A stretch of 64,000 bases of DNA from Saprospiraceae bacterium (GCA_022841745.1 JALHQW010000016.1:79144-143143); one strand, 5' to 3'; positions 1-8,807 are shown, numbered from the stretch's first letter. Numbers and translations are program-made. The notes: generated by a model not told the origin, from the sequence alone.

Positions 1-8
1 GCCTTCCA

Positions 9-64
9 CCGTCCATCGTCCCCCGTCTATCGTCCACCGTCCACCGTCTATCGTCCCCCGTCCA
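9..64. repeat. 7-bp tandem array, unit YCGTCYM
   Basis: Eight consecutive 7-bp units (for example CCGTCCA, TCGTCCC, CCGTCTA) run without a gap. The stop codon of the rsmF gene on the minus strand (48-50) lies inside the array, so the last five residues of that protein (VDGGR) are encoded by repeat units. Read along rsmF, the array after the stop has the sense GGACGRT. Confidence 0.9.
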
Positions 65-1406
65 CTGCCATTCTTATCCGCCAATCCATGGGCAGGTAGT
101 TGTTCGAGCGGTTGTCAAGCACCTTCATCCAACCGAGCGGAAGCCCCCCGTAAGAGGCCAAGGTCCAGCCACGCTGCCATTCAGGTTTCCAGAGATTTTC
201 TTTTTTCAAAAACAACAGTGCTTCGTCCCTCTCTAGGTCTGCCTTCGGCAAATCGGGGTGTAGGTCATTGGAAAGTGCAAGGGCGTGGGACGGCACAAGG
301 TCTTGCTTTTTTAATTCCCCAATTTCGATGCCGATGGAGCGCTTCCGCAACGCTGAAGCTACCGTAAAAAGTGTATCCAACTGTGCCTTTGGCAAAGCAA
401 CTACTTCCCCTTGTGGTTTCCTATAAAACTCAAAATCGGCAGGCTTGGAAAAAAACGCTTGAACGATGGGCAGTTCCCTGGAAGTCAATCGCTGCCAATC
501 CTTGGGCGGGTTGGTGGTTGCTGCCGCAATGGGCTGTTCACCCGTTTTGCGCAAGCAAGCCATGAAAAAGCCTTCGCCCCGTACTCGGTGCGGGAAGCAT
601 TGGTAGCCGAGTTTTTGCGTTGCAATGCCCCATTCCGAAGGAAAGCTCAATGCTGCTGGCTCAAAGCCGCCATTGTCCATCAACCATTGGACGTTCTGCT
701 CATTTTCCAGCGAATTGAAGGTGCAGGTCGAGTAAAGCATCACGCCGCCCGTTCTCACCAAGTCCTTGGCAGCCGACAGTATCCTTTGCTGGCGTGCAGC
801 GCACATAGCTACACTTGCCTCCGACCAATGCGAGGCAGCATCCTCGTCCTTGCGGAAAAGCCCCTCGCCGGAGCAAGGGGCATCCACTACCACCAAATCG
901 AAGAAGCCATTCAAACGGCCAAAATCCTCGGGGTCGTGGTTGCTGACGGAGAGATTGGCATGGCCCCATTTTTCGAGGTTCATCTTCAGTGGTGCAATGC
1001 GGCTTTGGATCACCTCATTGCTCAGCAAAAAACCAGCCTCGCCAATGGCGGAGAGCAAAAGGGTGGATTTGCCGCCCGGCGCTGCGCAAAGGTCGAGCAC
1101 CCGCAGTGGCTGCCCAATTCCCGTTGTTTGCCGCAATGCTTCGTAAATCAACATGGATGACGCCTCCTGCACATAGTAGGCCCCCGCATGAAAACGGGGA
1201 TCGAGGGTGAAACTGGGGCGCTCCGGCAAATAGCGGCCATCGGGCTGCCAGGGAATCGGCTCCGACTGGGCCAACTCCGTGCTTGGCTTAGCAGGGTTGC
1301 GCCGAATGCTCACTGGCGGCGGTTGGCTCATTGCTTCGAGGAAGGCAGGGAACTCCGAGCCGAGGTCGGCTTTCATGCGGTCGAGAAAAGTGGAAGGAAG
1401 GGACAA
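48..1406 (-). CDS. rsmF: RsmF-like 16S rRNA (cytosine-C5)-methyltransferase
   Basis: NOL1/NOP2/Sun-family RNA m5C methyltransferase, expected to use S-adenosylmethionine to methylate cytosine in 16S rRNA. The SAM motif DLCAAPGGKS is at residues 105-114. The two catalytic cysteines of the family are C178 in VDAPCSGEG and C228 in YSTCTF. The 452-residue length leaves a C-terminal extension after the methyltransferase core, as in RsmF rather than the shorter RsmB core. The start is a TTG. The nearest ATG (codon 11) would remove the LPSTF..M..LGSEF segment, which resembles the N-terminus of this family, so I keep the TTG. A TAATTTTG box lies about 45 bp upstream. The extreme C-terminus and stop sit in a tandem repeat. 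Which cytosine is modified cannot be read from the sequence. Confidence 0.88.
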   Translation of the reverse strand: MSLPSTFLDRMKADLGSEFPAFLEAMSQPPPVSIRRNPAKPSTELAQSEPIPWQPDGRYLPERPSFTLDPRFHAGAYYVQEASSMLIYEALRQTTGIGQPLRVLDLCAAPGGKSTLLLSAIGEAGFLLSNEVIQSRIAPLKMNLEKWGHANLSVSNHDPEDFGRLNGFFDLVVVDAPCSGEGLFRKDEDAASHWSEASVAMCAARQQRILSAAKDLVRTGGVMLYSTCTFNSLENEQNVQWLMDNGGFEPAALSFPSEWGIATQKLGYQCFPHRVRGEGFFMACLRKTGEQPIAAATTNPPKDWQRLTSRELPIVQAFFSKPADFEFYRKPQGEVVALPKAQLDTLFTVASALRKRSIGIEIGELKKQDLVPSHALALSNDLHPDLPKADLERDEALLFLKKENLWKPEWQRGWTLASYGGLPLGWMKVLDNRSNNYLPMDWRIRMAVDGGR

Positions 1407-1450
1407 ATGAAATTGGGAAATTAAGAAATTGGGAAATGAAGTACCATCGG

Positions 1451-1458
1451 CAAAATTA
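1451..1458 (-). promoter_or_regulatory. Bacteroidota-type -7 box for rsmF
   Basis: The minus strand reads TAATTTTG, an exact match to the TAnnTTTG -7 consensus of the Bacteroidota primary sigma factor, about 45 bp upstream of the TTG start. I see no clear -33 TTG at the proper spacing. Confidence 0.4.
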
Positions 1459-1616
1459 GGTCTTGTTTCGAGAATCTGGGTTTTGATAAAACCACAGCCA
1501 TCATCTGTTGTTTCCCTTTCTTTGCGGCGGCAAACTGGCAGACTTATTTTTACTTGAACTATGCTGCTATTGTCGTTTGAACGGAATCAAATCACTGGCA
1601 ATCAACCACTTGCCCT

Positions 1617-1658
1617 CCGTCAATCGTCCACCGTCAATCGTCCATCGTCAATCGTCCA
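1617..1658. repeat. 7-bp tandem array, unit YCGTCMA
   Basis: Six exact-length units alternate CCGTCAA and TCGTCCA and end 11 bp before the ATG of the ABC exporter at 1670. It is the same family as the array at 9-64, but here it precedes a start codon. Read along the gene it has the sense ATCGTCC, the reverse complement of the units that follow the rsmF stop. Confidence 0.9.
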
Positions 1659-1669
1659 CCGTTTAGTTT

Positions 1670-3520
1670 ATGTCAAAAGACAATACAACCAGCAAGCCCA
1701 CTACCCCAGAAAACAAAAAACTGAACCTTGCCCAATTGCGCAAGGCATTGAAAATCTTCGAGTTCGTACGGCCATACCGTTGGGGTATTGCTGTGGGCTT
1801 ATTTCTCCTTTTTCTTTCGAGCATGGTGTTTATGGTGTTTCCCTTCCTTTCTGGGGAGCTGATTAACATCGCCCAAGGCAGGTCTAAGTACGGTGTCTCC
1901 TTGAAACAGGTTGGCTTTTTCCTTATGGCTGTGCTAATAGGGCAGGGCTTTGTGTCCTATTACCGGGTGCAGCTTTTTGCCACCATTAGTGAAAAGGGAA
2001 TTGCCGATGTTCGCAAAGCGCTGTACAGCAAAATCATCACGCTCCCCATTGTTTTCTTCGAAAAAAACAGAACAGGTGACCTCGTCAGCCGCCTCACTGC
2101 CGATGTGGAGAAGCTATACAACGCCTTTTCCGTCACCATTGCAGAATTTGTTCGGCAAATCATCGTCCTCATTTCGGGCATCATCATATTGGCGGTGATG
2201 GCGCCTAAGTTGTCGCTTGTCATGCTGGCCACTTTCCCGGTCATTGTCATCGGAGCCATGTTTTTTGGTAAAAAAATCAAGAAGCTTTCACAGCAACGGC
2301 AGGAGGAGTTGGCCCAATCCAATATTGTGCTGAACGAGACTATGACAACGATACAAGTGGTAAAAGCATTTACCAACGAGCTTTTTGAGACCCTTCGCTA
2401 CGGTAAGGCGGTGGACAATACCGTGGCAGTTTCGCTCAGCTTTGCCCGTGGGCGTGCGCTCTTCACGGTGTTTATCGTGTCGGTGTTGTTCGGGGGACTT
2501 TTCTTTGTGATTTGGATGGGTGCATGGCTGTTGAGCAAGGGCGACATGGATGCCGGGCAGTTGGTTTCCTTTGTGGTTTATACGGCGGTCATTGGTGGTG
2601 CAATTGCTGGACTCGGCAATTTCTACACGGAATTGGTGGGGGCCATTGGTGCCACGGAGCGCATACGGGAGATTTTAGAGGAAAAAAGTGAAGTGAGCAT
2701 GCCTATTGGCGTTGGAGGGTTTTCAAATAGGCAAGTGATTCAAAATCACCCCCCCACCAAGGGAATAGGAAAAAGACTGGAAGGCCGGATCGAGTTCAAG
2801 GACGTCCACTTCAACTATCCGACCCGTGAAGACGTGAAGGTGTTGAAGGGCATAAACATCAGCGTGGCAGCCGGTGAAAAACTGGCGTTGGTGGGGCCGA
2901 GCGGGGCTGGCAAGTCCACCGTGATTCAACTATTGCTCAAGTTTTATGGTGTATTGGATGGCGATATCACGGTGGATGGCCAAAGCATCTATTCGATGGA
3001 TACGACGGACTATCGTCGAAACATCGCACTCGTGCCGCAGGAAGTGCTGTTGTTTGGAGGCACCATCCGGGAAAATATCCTTTACGGCAAACCCGATGCC
3101 ACCGAGCCTGAAATCCTTGAAGCAGCAAGGCAGGCCAATGCCTTGGAGTTCATTGAACGCTTCCCTGATGGATTAGACACGGTGGTGGGAGAGCGGGGCA
3201 TCAAGCTATCGGGCGGGCAGCGGCAGCGCATTGCCATTGCTCGGGCAATTCTGAAAGACCCTGCCATACTGCTGCTCGACGAAGCCACTTCCAGCCTGGA
3301 TGCTGAATCGGAAAAAGTGGTGCAGGAAGCCCTCGATAAGCTGATGGAGGGACGAACGAGCATCATCATCGCACACCGACTGGCCACTGTTCGCAACGTG
3401 GACAAGATTTGCGTGCTCGATGGTGGGCAAATTGTGGAGTCGGGTACGCATGAAGAGCTCTCGATGATTGCTGATGGACTTTACAACAGCTTGTCAAAAT
3501 TGCAGTTCCAGCATGTATAG
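1670..3520 (+). CDS. MsbA-like ABC exporter (fused permease and ATPase)
   Basis: Half-size ABC exporter of 616 residues that should act as a homodimer in the inner membrane. An N-terminal six-helix transmembrane domain spans roughly residues 40-340. The ATPase domain follows: Walker A GPSGAGKST (409-417), signature LSGGQRQR (from 513), Walker B ILLLDEA with D537 and E538, and the IAHRLAT switch histidine. Lipid A-core flipping (MsbA) or lipid/drug export are the usual roles of this class; the substrate cannot be decided here. The linker at about 350-369 (VGGFSNRQ..NHPPTKG) looks like an insertion and includes a run of seven C (2749-2755). A 7-bp repeat array stands directly upstream of the ATG. 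Confidence 0.85.
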   Translation: MSKDNTTSKPTTPENKKLNLAQLRKALKIFEFVRPYRWGIAVGLFLLFLSSMVFMVFPFLSGELINIAQGRSKYGVSLKQVGFFLMAVLIGQGFVSYYRVQLFATISEKGIADVRKALYSKIITLPIVFFEKNRTGDLVSRLTADVEKLYNAFSVTIAEFVRQIIVLISGIIILAVMAPKLSLVMLATFPVIVIGAMFFGKKIKKLSQQRQEELAQSNIVLNETMTTIQVVKAFTNELFETLRYGKAVDNTVAVSLSFARGRALFTVFIVSVLFGGLFFVIWMGAWLLSKGDMDAGQLVSFVVYTAVIGGAIAGLGNFYTELVGAIGATERIREILEEKSEVSMPIGVGGFSNRQVIQNHPPTKGIGKRLEGRIEFKDVHFNYPTREDVKVLKGINISVAAGEKLALVGPSGAGKSTVIQLLLKFYGVLDGDITVDGQSIYSMDTTDYRRNIALVPQEVLLFGGTIRENILYGKPDATEPEILEAARQANALEFIERFPDGLDTVVGERGIKLSGGQRQRIAIARAILKDPAILLLDEATSSLDAESEKVVQEALDKLMEGRTSIIIAHRLATVRNVDKICVLDGGQIVESGTHEELSMIADGLYNSLSKLQFQHV

Positions 3521-3566
3521 GACAGCAAAATACCCCTACCTTCAATCCCCAAAATCGGAAACCACC

Positions 3567-4787
3567 ATGCCGTTCATTTTTAGAAAAATCTACTTTTTAA
3601 CCATCTTGTGCTGCTCGGCGATGGAACTACACAGCCAGCTTGGCTGCACCGACCCGCAAGCGCTCAATTTCGACCCAAGCGCCATGCAGAACGATGGCAG
3701 CTGCGAATACCCAGAAACACTTTATTTCCCCGAAGAAATCGCAACACTTCCAAGCACGATTACCGAGGCATCAGGTGCCGAATTTTACAGTGACCAGCTA
3801 TGGCTTCACCAAGATGGCGGCGTGAGTCCTGTGCTTCATACAATTGATACGGTAACAGGGGCTGTGCTGCAAACCCTCCCATTGCCCAGCCTCCAGAACA
3901 CCGATTGGGAAGACCTCGCCGAGGACGAAACCCATCTTTACATCGGTGATTTTGGCAACAACCTCGGCAACCGCACCGACCTCCGCATTTATAAAATCAA
4001 TAAAAACGACCTGCTGGCGGGCACGGCCACTGCCGAGGTTATCGAGTTCGTTTTCAGCGACCAAACCGATTTTGCCCCAGCCAACCAAGCGCATAATTTC
4101 GATTGCGAGGCATTCATTGCCAAAGGGGATTCCCTTCACCTGTTTTCAAAACGCTGGCTGGATTTCAGGACCTACCACTACGTTTTACCTAAAACACCCG
4201 GCATATTCGAGGCAGAACTACGTGACAGCTTCGATGTGGGCTTCCTCACCTCGGCTGCCGACATGGCCGAGGATGGCACCCTGCTGTTGCTTGGCTATGA
4301 AGCCAACTCCGCTACCTCGATTTGGATGCTTTGGGACTACCCGGGCGCTCGGTTTTTTGCTGGCAACAAACGCCAAATCAAGCTTGGCAATGCCCTTAAC
4401 ATGAGCCAGGCAGAAGGCATTGCTTTCAGTTCGCACAACACGGGCTTTATATGCTCAGAAAAATTGTCCCTATTGCCGGCAAGGCTCTTGCGTTTTGATA
4501 TTGGGCAATGGCTTTCGGGGCTTAGTACCACCCCAGAACCCAAGGGTAGTTTTAGCTTTGCGGCCTCACCCAACCCCTTTTCCCAGCAAATAATGGTTGA
4601 TTTTCAAGGTGTTGCGGAGCAAAATGCAAGCTTGCAACTGTTGTCGCTGGATGGTCGTCCATTGCGGAGCAGCCCATTGCGAAGCGGGCAAAACTGGATT
4701 GAAACAAAGGAGCTAATTGCAGGAAACTACCTGATCCTGCTGAGGAACGGTGCAGAAATTCGGGTTCAAAAATTGGCGAAGCAATAG
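3567..4787 (+). CDS. Secreted T9SS type A sorting-domain protein
   Basis: 406-residue secreted protein of unknown function. The ATG at 3567 opens a signal peptide (MPFIFRKIYFLTILCCSA). Just after it is a cysteine-bounded segment, GCTDPQALNFDPSA..DGSC, a short disulfide-type module common near the N-terminus of Bacteroidota secreted proteins. The middle region resembles a beta-propeller (repeated DLAEDETHLYIGDFGNN-like strands) but I cannot assign a family. The last 75 residues, from SFAASPNPFSQQ to the C-terminus, form a type A T9SS sorting domain, so the protein should cross the outer membrane by T9SS. An upstream in-frame ATG at 3468 overlaps the exporter gene and would bury the signal peptide, so I reject it. 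Confidence 0.8.
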   Translation: MPFIFRKIYFLTILCCSAMELHSQLGCTDPQALNFDPSAMQNDGSCEYPETLYFPEEIATLPSTITEASGAEFYSDQLWLHQDGGVSPVLHTIDTVTGAVLQTLPLPSLQNTDWEDLAEDETHLYIGDFGNNLGNRTDLRIYKINKNDLLAGTATAEVIEFVFSDQTDFAPANQAHNFDCEAFIAKGDSLHLFSKRWLDFRTYHYVLPKTPGIFEAELRDSFDVGFLTSAADMAEDGTLLLLGYEANSATSIWMLWDYPGARFFAGNKRQIKLGNALNMSQAEGIAFSSHNTGFICSEKLSLLPARLLRFDIGQWLSGLSTTPEPKGSFSFAASPNPFSQQIMVDFQGVAEQNASLQLLSLDGRPLRSSPLRSGQNWIETKELIAGNYLILLRNGAEIRVQKLAKQ

Positions 4788-4861
4788 AAAATTGGCCCGG
4801 CATGCTTGAAAATCCCCGACAAGGTCGGTTCTTTGCCGAGCGAAAACCCAATCCAGTAACA

Positions 4862-5755
4862 ATGAACGCAGCATTTTTCAAAAGCATAGTAGATGCCAAG
4901 TGGTTTCAGCAGTTCGTCATCGGTACGATCGTGCTGGCTGGCATCGTGGTTGGTATAGAGACCTACCATGCCGAAATGCAGGCTTGGATGCCCGTCTTCC
5001 AAGTTATTGACTACCTGATTTTACTGGTCTTTACGCTTGAGGCAGTCATCAAAATCCTGGCAGAGGGCAACCGCCCTAGCAACTATTTCAAAGACCCTTG
5101 GAACGTTTTTGACTTCGTGATTGTGCTGGCTTGCTGGCTGCCCATCTTCCTGCCGCAGATGGACACGACCTTCGTGGCAGTGTTCCGCTTAGTACGGATT
5201 CTGAGGGTGCTGCGCCTGGTGTCAGCGCTGCCACAGCTCCGCATGTTGGTGGATGCCCTGCTGAAAAGCATCCCTTCAATGGGCTATGTCGGCATCTTGT
5301 TGTTCCTTTTGTTCTATATTTACGGGGCAATGGGCGTCTTCCTATTCGGAGGTAACGACCCAGTCCATTTTGGCAATTTGCACACTTCCTTGCTTACGCT
5401 GTTCCAAATCGTGACCCTCGAAGGATGGGCCGATATTATGTACTTGAACATTTTTGGCTGCAACCATCCACAATGGGGCATCGAAAACTGTCCGAACCCA
5501 AAGGCAAACATGGTTGGCGGGGCACTGTACTTTATCTCGTTCGTGCTCGTAGGGACGATGATCGTGCTGAACCTGTTCATCGGCGTCATCATGAACAGCA
5601 TGGACGAAGTACGCAAGGAACAGGCCGCCGAAGAGCGCAGCAAACGCAAGGAGGACGGCATTGACCTCTTGGAAGACGACATCACCGAAATCCACGACCA
5701 GCTCAATGGCATAAAGGATAAACTGGATGCCATTGCGCTGAGGGTTAGGAAGTAG
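4862..5755 (+). CDS. Voltage-gated cation channel with TLEGWAD filter
   Basis: 297-residue single-domain six-helix channel of the NaChBac/BacNav superfamily, expected to be a homotetramer in the inner membrane. S4 carries arginines at every third position (R109, R112, R115, R118 in FRLVRILRVLRLV). The selectivity filter is T185-L-E-G-W-A-D191. Classical BacNav sodium channels read TLESW; a glycine at the fourth position is the pattern reported for the calcium-selective CavMr of Meiothermus ruber, so calcium permeation is a reasonable inference. The loop between filter and S6 is long and holds two cysteines (FGCNHPQWGIENC). S6 is FVLVGTMIVLNLFIGVIM, followed by a charged coiled-coil tail. I chose the ATG at 4862 because the 20 residues before it are not family-like. 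Confidence 0.88.
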   Translation: MNAAFFKSIVDAKWFQQFVIGTIVLAGIVVGIETYHAEMQAWMPVFQVIDYLILLVFTLEAVIKILAEGNRPSNYFKDPWNVFDFVIVLACWLPIFLPQMDTTFVAVFRLVRILRVLRLVSALPQLRMLVDALLKSIPSMGYVGILLFLLFYIYGAMGVFLFGGNDPVHFGNLHTSLLTLFQIVTLEGWADIMYLNIFGCNHPQWGIENCPNPKANMVGGALYFISFVLVGTMIVLNLFIGVIMNSMDEVRKEQAAEERSKRKEDGIDLLEDDITEIHDQLNGIKDKLDAIALRVRK

Positions 5756-5800
5756 TTGGCAGTTCGGCAGTTGGCAGTGGGTAATCAGTCAGCAGTCTTT
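5751..5800. repeat. 7-bp tandem array starting in the channel stop codon
   Basis: Degenerate units of GGCAGTT start with AGTAGTT, which contains the TAG stop (5753-5755), then GGCAGTT, CGGCAGTT and GGCAGTG, and fade into AGTCAGC. The same TTGGCAGTTCG string follows the stop codons of iscX and the ferredoxin gene elsewhere in the window. Confidence 0.75.
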
Positions 5801-5860
5801 AAGTCAGCCCATTGACCAAATAGTTTGCAATTGGCAGTTGCCCCAATCCGTAATCCGCAT

Positions 5861-5892
5861 TTGTCATTCCCGCAGGGAACCTAATCCGCATT
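5861..5892. repeat. Dispersed REP-like palindrome, copy 1
   Basis: This copy holds TTGTCATTCCCGCAGGGAAC, with the palindrome TTCCC-GCA-GGGAA, followed by CTAATCCGCAT. It ends 5 bp before the ATG at 5898. Three further copies lie at 34041, 34080 and 56440. Confidence 0.75.
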
Positions 5893-5897
5893 CCAAA

Positions 5898-7229
5898 ATG
5901 ATACAACTCATACTCTTCGCCATCGTCACCGCCACAGCGTTTTACCTTGCTGGGCGCAATTTCTTGAAAATCAGGAGGAACATCCTCTTGGGAAAGGATG
6001 AACCCGAACATTCTTCAACAGCGTCGTCCGGCGAGCGTTGGCGCAACGTGTTGTTGGTGGCCTTTGGCCAAAAAAAGATGTTTTCCCGGCCCATTCCGGC
6101 CATTTTCCACTTTTTCATCTATGCGGCTTTTTTGCTGACGCAAGTCGAGTTGCTTGAAATCTTCGTGGATGGTTTCACGGGCAAACACCGTGCTTTCAGT
6201 GGGGCATTGGGCGGGTTTTACACCTTTATCATCAGCTTGATAGAGCTATTGAGCCTACTGGCCTTTGTGGCTACGGTCATCTTCCTCGCTCGCCGCAATG
6301 TGTTGAAAATCAGTCGTTTCCAAAAACCGGAGATGAAAGGATGGCCTTCAAAAGATGCCAACCTCATTCTGTTTGGGGAGATACTCCTGCTCACTGGCAT
6401 ATTCAGCATGAACGGGGCAGATACGGTATTGCAAAGCATGGGCGCCGAGCATTATCCACAGGCCGGGCCGTTCCTGGTGAGCAGTAGTTTGGGGCCAGCC
6501 TTGTTTGGTGGAATGAGCGAAGGTGCGTTGGTTGCGATTGAACGATTCGGTTGGTGGCTCCATGCCCTGACTGTGTTCGGCTTCATGGTTTACTTGGCTT
6601 ATAGCAAGCATTTGCACATATTCTTGGCTTTCCCGAACACTTACTATGCTCGCATCAACCCCCGTGGCGAGGTGGCCAATATGCCAGCCATCCAAAAAGA
6701 AGTGGCCTCGATGATGAACCCCGAAGCTGCTCCACCCCCAACCCCTGAAGGGGGGGCGGAAGGTGAACTTTCTTTCGGTGCCAACGACGTGACCAAGCTC
6801 CATTGGCAAGACCTGATGGCTGCCTACACCTGCACCGAATGTGGCCGCTGCACGAGCGTCTGTCCCGCCAACATAACTGGCAAGAAGCTCAGCCCACGAA
6901 AAATCATGATGGACGTGCGGGACCGCCTCGAAGAAGTGGGCCGCAACATGGACGCCCAAAAATCCAGCACGCCCATTGACGATGGCAAAACACTTTTCGA
7001 CTATATCAGCCGGGAGGAAATCCACGCTTGCACGACCTGCAACGCCTGCGTGGAAGCCTGCCCAGTTTTGATAAACCCCCTGGACATCATCCTGCAACTG
7101 CGCCGCCACGAAATCCTGATGGAAAGCGCCGGGCCAAGCGATTGGCTCCCATTGTTCAACAGCCTCGAAAACAGCCAAGCGGCTTGGGCGGTGAGCACGG
7201 AGCGGGATGGGTGGAAGCGTTTGGTTTGA
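5898..7229 (+). CDS. Membrane (Fe-S)-binding protein, heterodisulfide-reductase-like
   Basis: 443-residue inner-membrane electron-transfer protein. The N-terminal half has about five hydrophobic helices with a NarI-like arrangement, including several histidines that could ligate heme b (for example WLHALTVFGFMV). The C-terminal half is a two-cluster ferredoxin: CTECGRCTSVCP with C312, C315, C318 and C322, and CTTCNACVEACP with C378, C381, C384 and C388, each expected to bind [4Fe-4S]. A low-complexity linker (APPPTPEGGAEG) joins the halves and contains the palindrome CCCCTGAAGGGG at 6742-6753. The partner is probably the CCG-domain protein at 8847; together they resemble HdrE/HdrD or GlpC-type modules passing electrons between quinone and a soluble carrier. 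Start chosen at 5898, where the first membrane helix begins. Confidence 0.8.
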   Translation: MIQLILFAIVTATAFYLAGRNFLKIRRNILLGKDEPEHSSTASSGERWRNVLLVAFGQKKMFSRPIPAIFHFFIYAAFLLTQVELLEIFVDGFTGKHRAFSGALGGFYTFIISLIELLSLLAFVATVIFLARRNVLKISRFQKPEMKGWPSKDANLILFGEILLLTGIFSMNGADTVLQSMGAEHYPQAGPFLVSSSLGPALFGGMSEGALVAIERFGWWLHALTVFGFMVYLAYSKHLHIFLAFPNTYYARINPRGEVANMPAIQKEVASMMNPEAAPPPTPEGGAEGELSFGANDVTKLHWQDLMAAYTCTECGRCTSVCPANITGKKLSPRKIMMDVRDRLEEVGRNMDAQKSSTPIDDGKTLFDYISREEIHACTTCNACVEACPVLINPLDIILQLRRHEILMESAGPSDWLPLFNSLENSQAAWAVSTERDGWKRLV

Positions 7230-7233
7230 AGTA

Positions 7234-7278
7234 CTCAGTCCACAGTCCTGCAGTCCGGCAGTCCACAGTCCGGCAGTC
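7234..7278. repeat. 7-8 bp tandem array, unit CRCAGTC
   Basis: Units CTCAGTC, CACAGTC, CTGCAGTC, CGGCAGTC, CACAGTC and CGGCAGTC run on from 5 bp after the TGA stop at 7227. A second short array of GAATGACTGC units follows at about 7300-7328. Confidence 0.65.
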
Positions 7279-7394
7279 TGGGACTAGGAACTTTTAAACG
7301 AATGACTGCGAATGACTGCGAATGAATAAAGACTGAAGACTGCTGACTAAAAAAACTGGAGCAACTCACAGATTTTAAAAAATGCGATAACCCC

Positions 7395-7422
7395 CAATCG
7401 TAAATCGTAAATCCGAAATCAC
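7395..7422. repeat. 7-bp tandem array, unit AAATCGT/AAATCCG
   Basis: Four units (CAATCGT, AAATCGT, AAATCCG, AAATCAC) lie 27 bp before the ATG of the secreted protein at 7450. Confidence 0.6.
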
Positions 7423-7449
7423 CTGCCCCCTGTTTCAAATTTAAAGACC

Positions 7450-8703
7450 ATGAAAAAATTGCTCCTTTTCGTTTTGTTTGTTGCTGTGTTTTCAAGCTTG
7501 TTTGCGCAGCAAGATTTTTATATCGTTGACTCGCTCTACTGCCATGCCCACAATGGTGGGGTGGTCACGCCGACAGAACGCCAGTACAACCTCAGCTTTT
7601 CGCAGCGGGGCGAGGTGCTGGAAAGCCGCAGGGAACAGTTCCTTCCCTGGCTTGGCCAATGGCGCAACCTGTCGCATTTGACCTACGAATACAACAGCCA
7701 AGGCGATTTGGTGAAACAGACCGAACAGCGTTGGGACACCCTTGCGAACGCTTGGGTCAATCATGTCCGAATCAGCAATACCCCCAATGCCAATGGCGAC
7801 TATGCCGAGGTGTTGAACGAGACTTGGGATGGACAAGGTTGGCAAAGCGTTGAAAAGGTTAAATCGGTCTTTGGGGCGAATGGAGTCATTGAATCGCTGA
7901 CCCAGCAGGTTTGGGAAAACGGTGCTTGGCGCAACAACCTCCGCATTCTTTACGCCTCCAATTCACTTGGGAAATTCGTGCTGACCAAGTTCCAGCTTTG
8001 GAGCACCACCACCAACGCTTTCTATGACGTGAACCGCCAAACCTATTTCTACGATGCTGCGCAACCAGATCGGGAAGTAAAGCAAATCACGGAGGTTTAC
8101 AACCAGTTTGAAATGCGCTGGGACAGCAGTAGCCAACAGTTGTTCAACTACGACAGCCAAAGCAACCTGACCGGGCTGACGACGCAACTTTGGAACAACC
8201 TGGACTCAAGTTGGACGAACTCAAACCGCATTTTCCAGAATTTCAATACGGTGGGCGATGTCACCCTGCGCACGGAATTCGTTTGGAATGGCACGCTTTG
8301 GGTCAACTTCTTCCAAGTGAACAACGTCTATGACACGGTGGCCAACCTAACGAAGTTCGAAGTATCGCAATGGGACGTGACGCAGTGGAAATTGCTGACT
8401 ACCTGCGACTTCTATCCCCGTTTGATTCAAATCATACAGGCGGCAAAAGAGCCGCTCGTACAGCCTTGCAACTGGCCAAATCCCTATCGTTTGGGGACTC
8501 CCGTGGAGTGCGATAATTTTACGGAAAACGAACTAAAGCAACTTGCCGTCTATGACCTTTCAGGTAGGTTGTTGCATTCGCAAAATATTGAAAAACAAGC
8601 AATCGTGGAGCTAAATGCTTCATTGCCCATCGGTTTTTACATCGTGAAAATCAATGGCGACAATGGCCTTTTTGCTCCGCAAAAAATCATGATAACGAAC
8701 TGA
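7450..8703 (+). CDS. Secreted repeat protein with T9SS sorting domain
   Basis: 417-residue secreted protein. The signal peptide is MKKLLLFVLFVAVFSSLFAQ. The body (about residues 50-330) is built of seven or eight tandem units of about 40 residues with the pattern W..W...S..Y (LVKQTEQRWDTLANAWVN, VLNETWDGQGWQSV, LTQQVWENGAWRN and so on). This resembles RHS/YD-type beta strands, but I do not recognise a named family. The last 80 residues, starting near NWPNPYRLG and ending in GFYIVKINGDNGLFAPQKI, form a type A T9SS domain. The gene separates two iron-sulfur protein genes that are normally functional partners, which suggests a later insertion. Confidence 0.78.
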   Translation: MKKLLLFVLFVAVFSSLFAQQDFYIVDSLYCHAHNGGVVTPTERQYNLSFSQRGEVLESRREQFLPWLGQWRNLSHLTYEYNSQGDLVKQTEQRWDTLANAWVNHVRISNTPNANGDYAEVLNETWDGQGWQSVEKVKSVFGANGVIESLTQQVWENGAWRNNLRILYASNSLGKFVLTKFQLWSTTTNAFYDVNRQTYFYDAAQPDREVKQITEVYNQFEMRWDSSSQQLFNYDSQSNLTGLTTQLWNNLDSSWTNSNRIFQNFNTVGDVTLRTEFVWNGTLWVNFFQVNNVYDTVANLTKFEVSQWDVTQWKLLTTCDFYPRLIQIIQAAKEPLVQPCNWPNPYRLGTPVECDNFTENELKQLAVYDLSGRLLHSQNIEKQAIVELNASLPIGFYIVKINGDNGLFAPQKIMITN

Positions 8704-8716
8704 GATTGCGCTATCT

Positions 8717-8807
8717 GCCAGACTAAGGTGACACCTCAAAAGGGCCACCTAAGTCTGCGGATAAGCCAAATTGAGGGCCCCCTTTTGAGGCGTCGCCTTA
8801 GTCTGGC
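8717..8807. repeat. 28-bp inverted repeat
   Basis: Arms 8717-8744 and 8780-8807 match at 26 of 28 positions (GCCAGACTAAGG...CCTCAAAAGGG and its complement) around a 35-base loop. It begins 13 bp after the stop of the secreted protein. There is no U-tract, so it is more likely a mobile or regulatory palindrome than a simple terminator. Confidence 0.75.
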
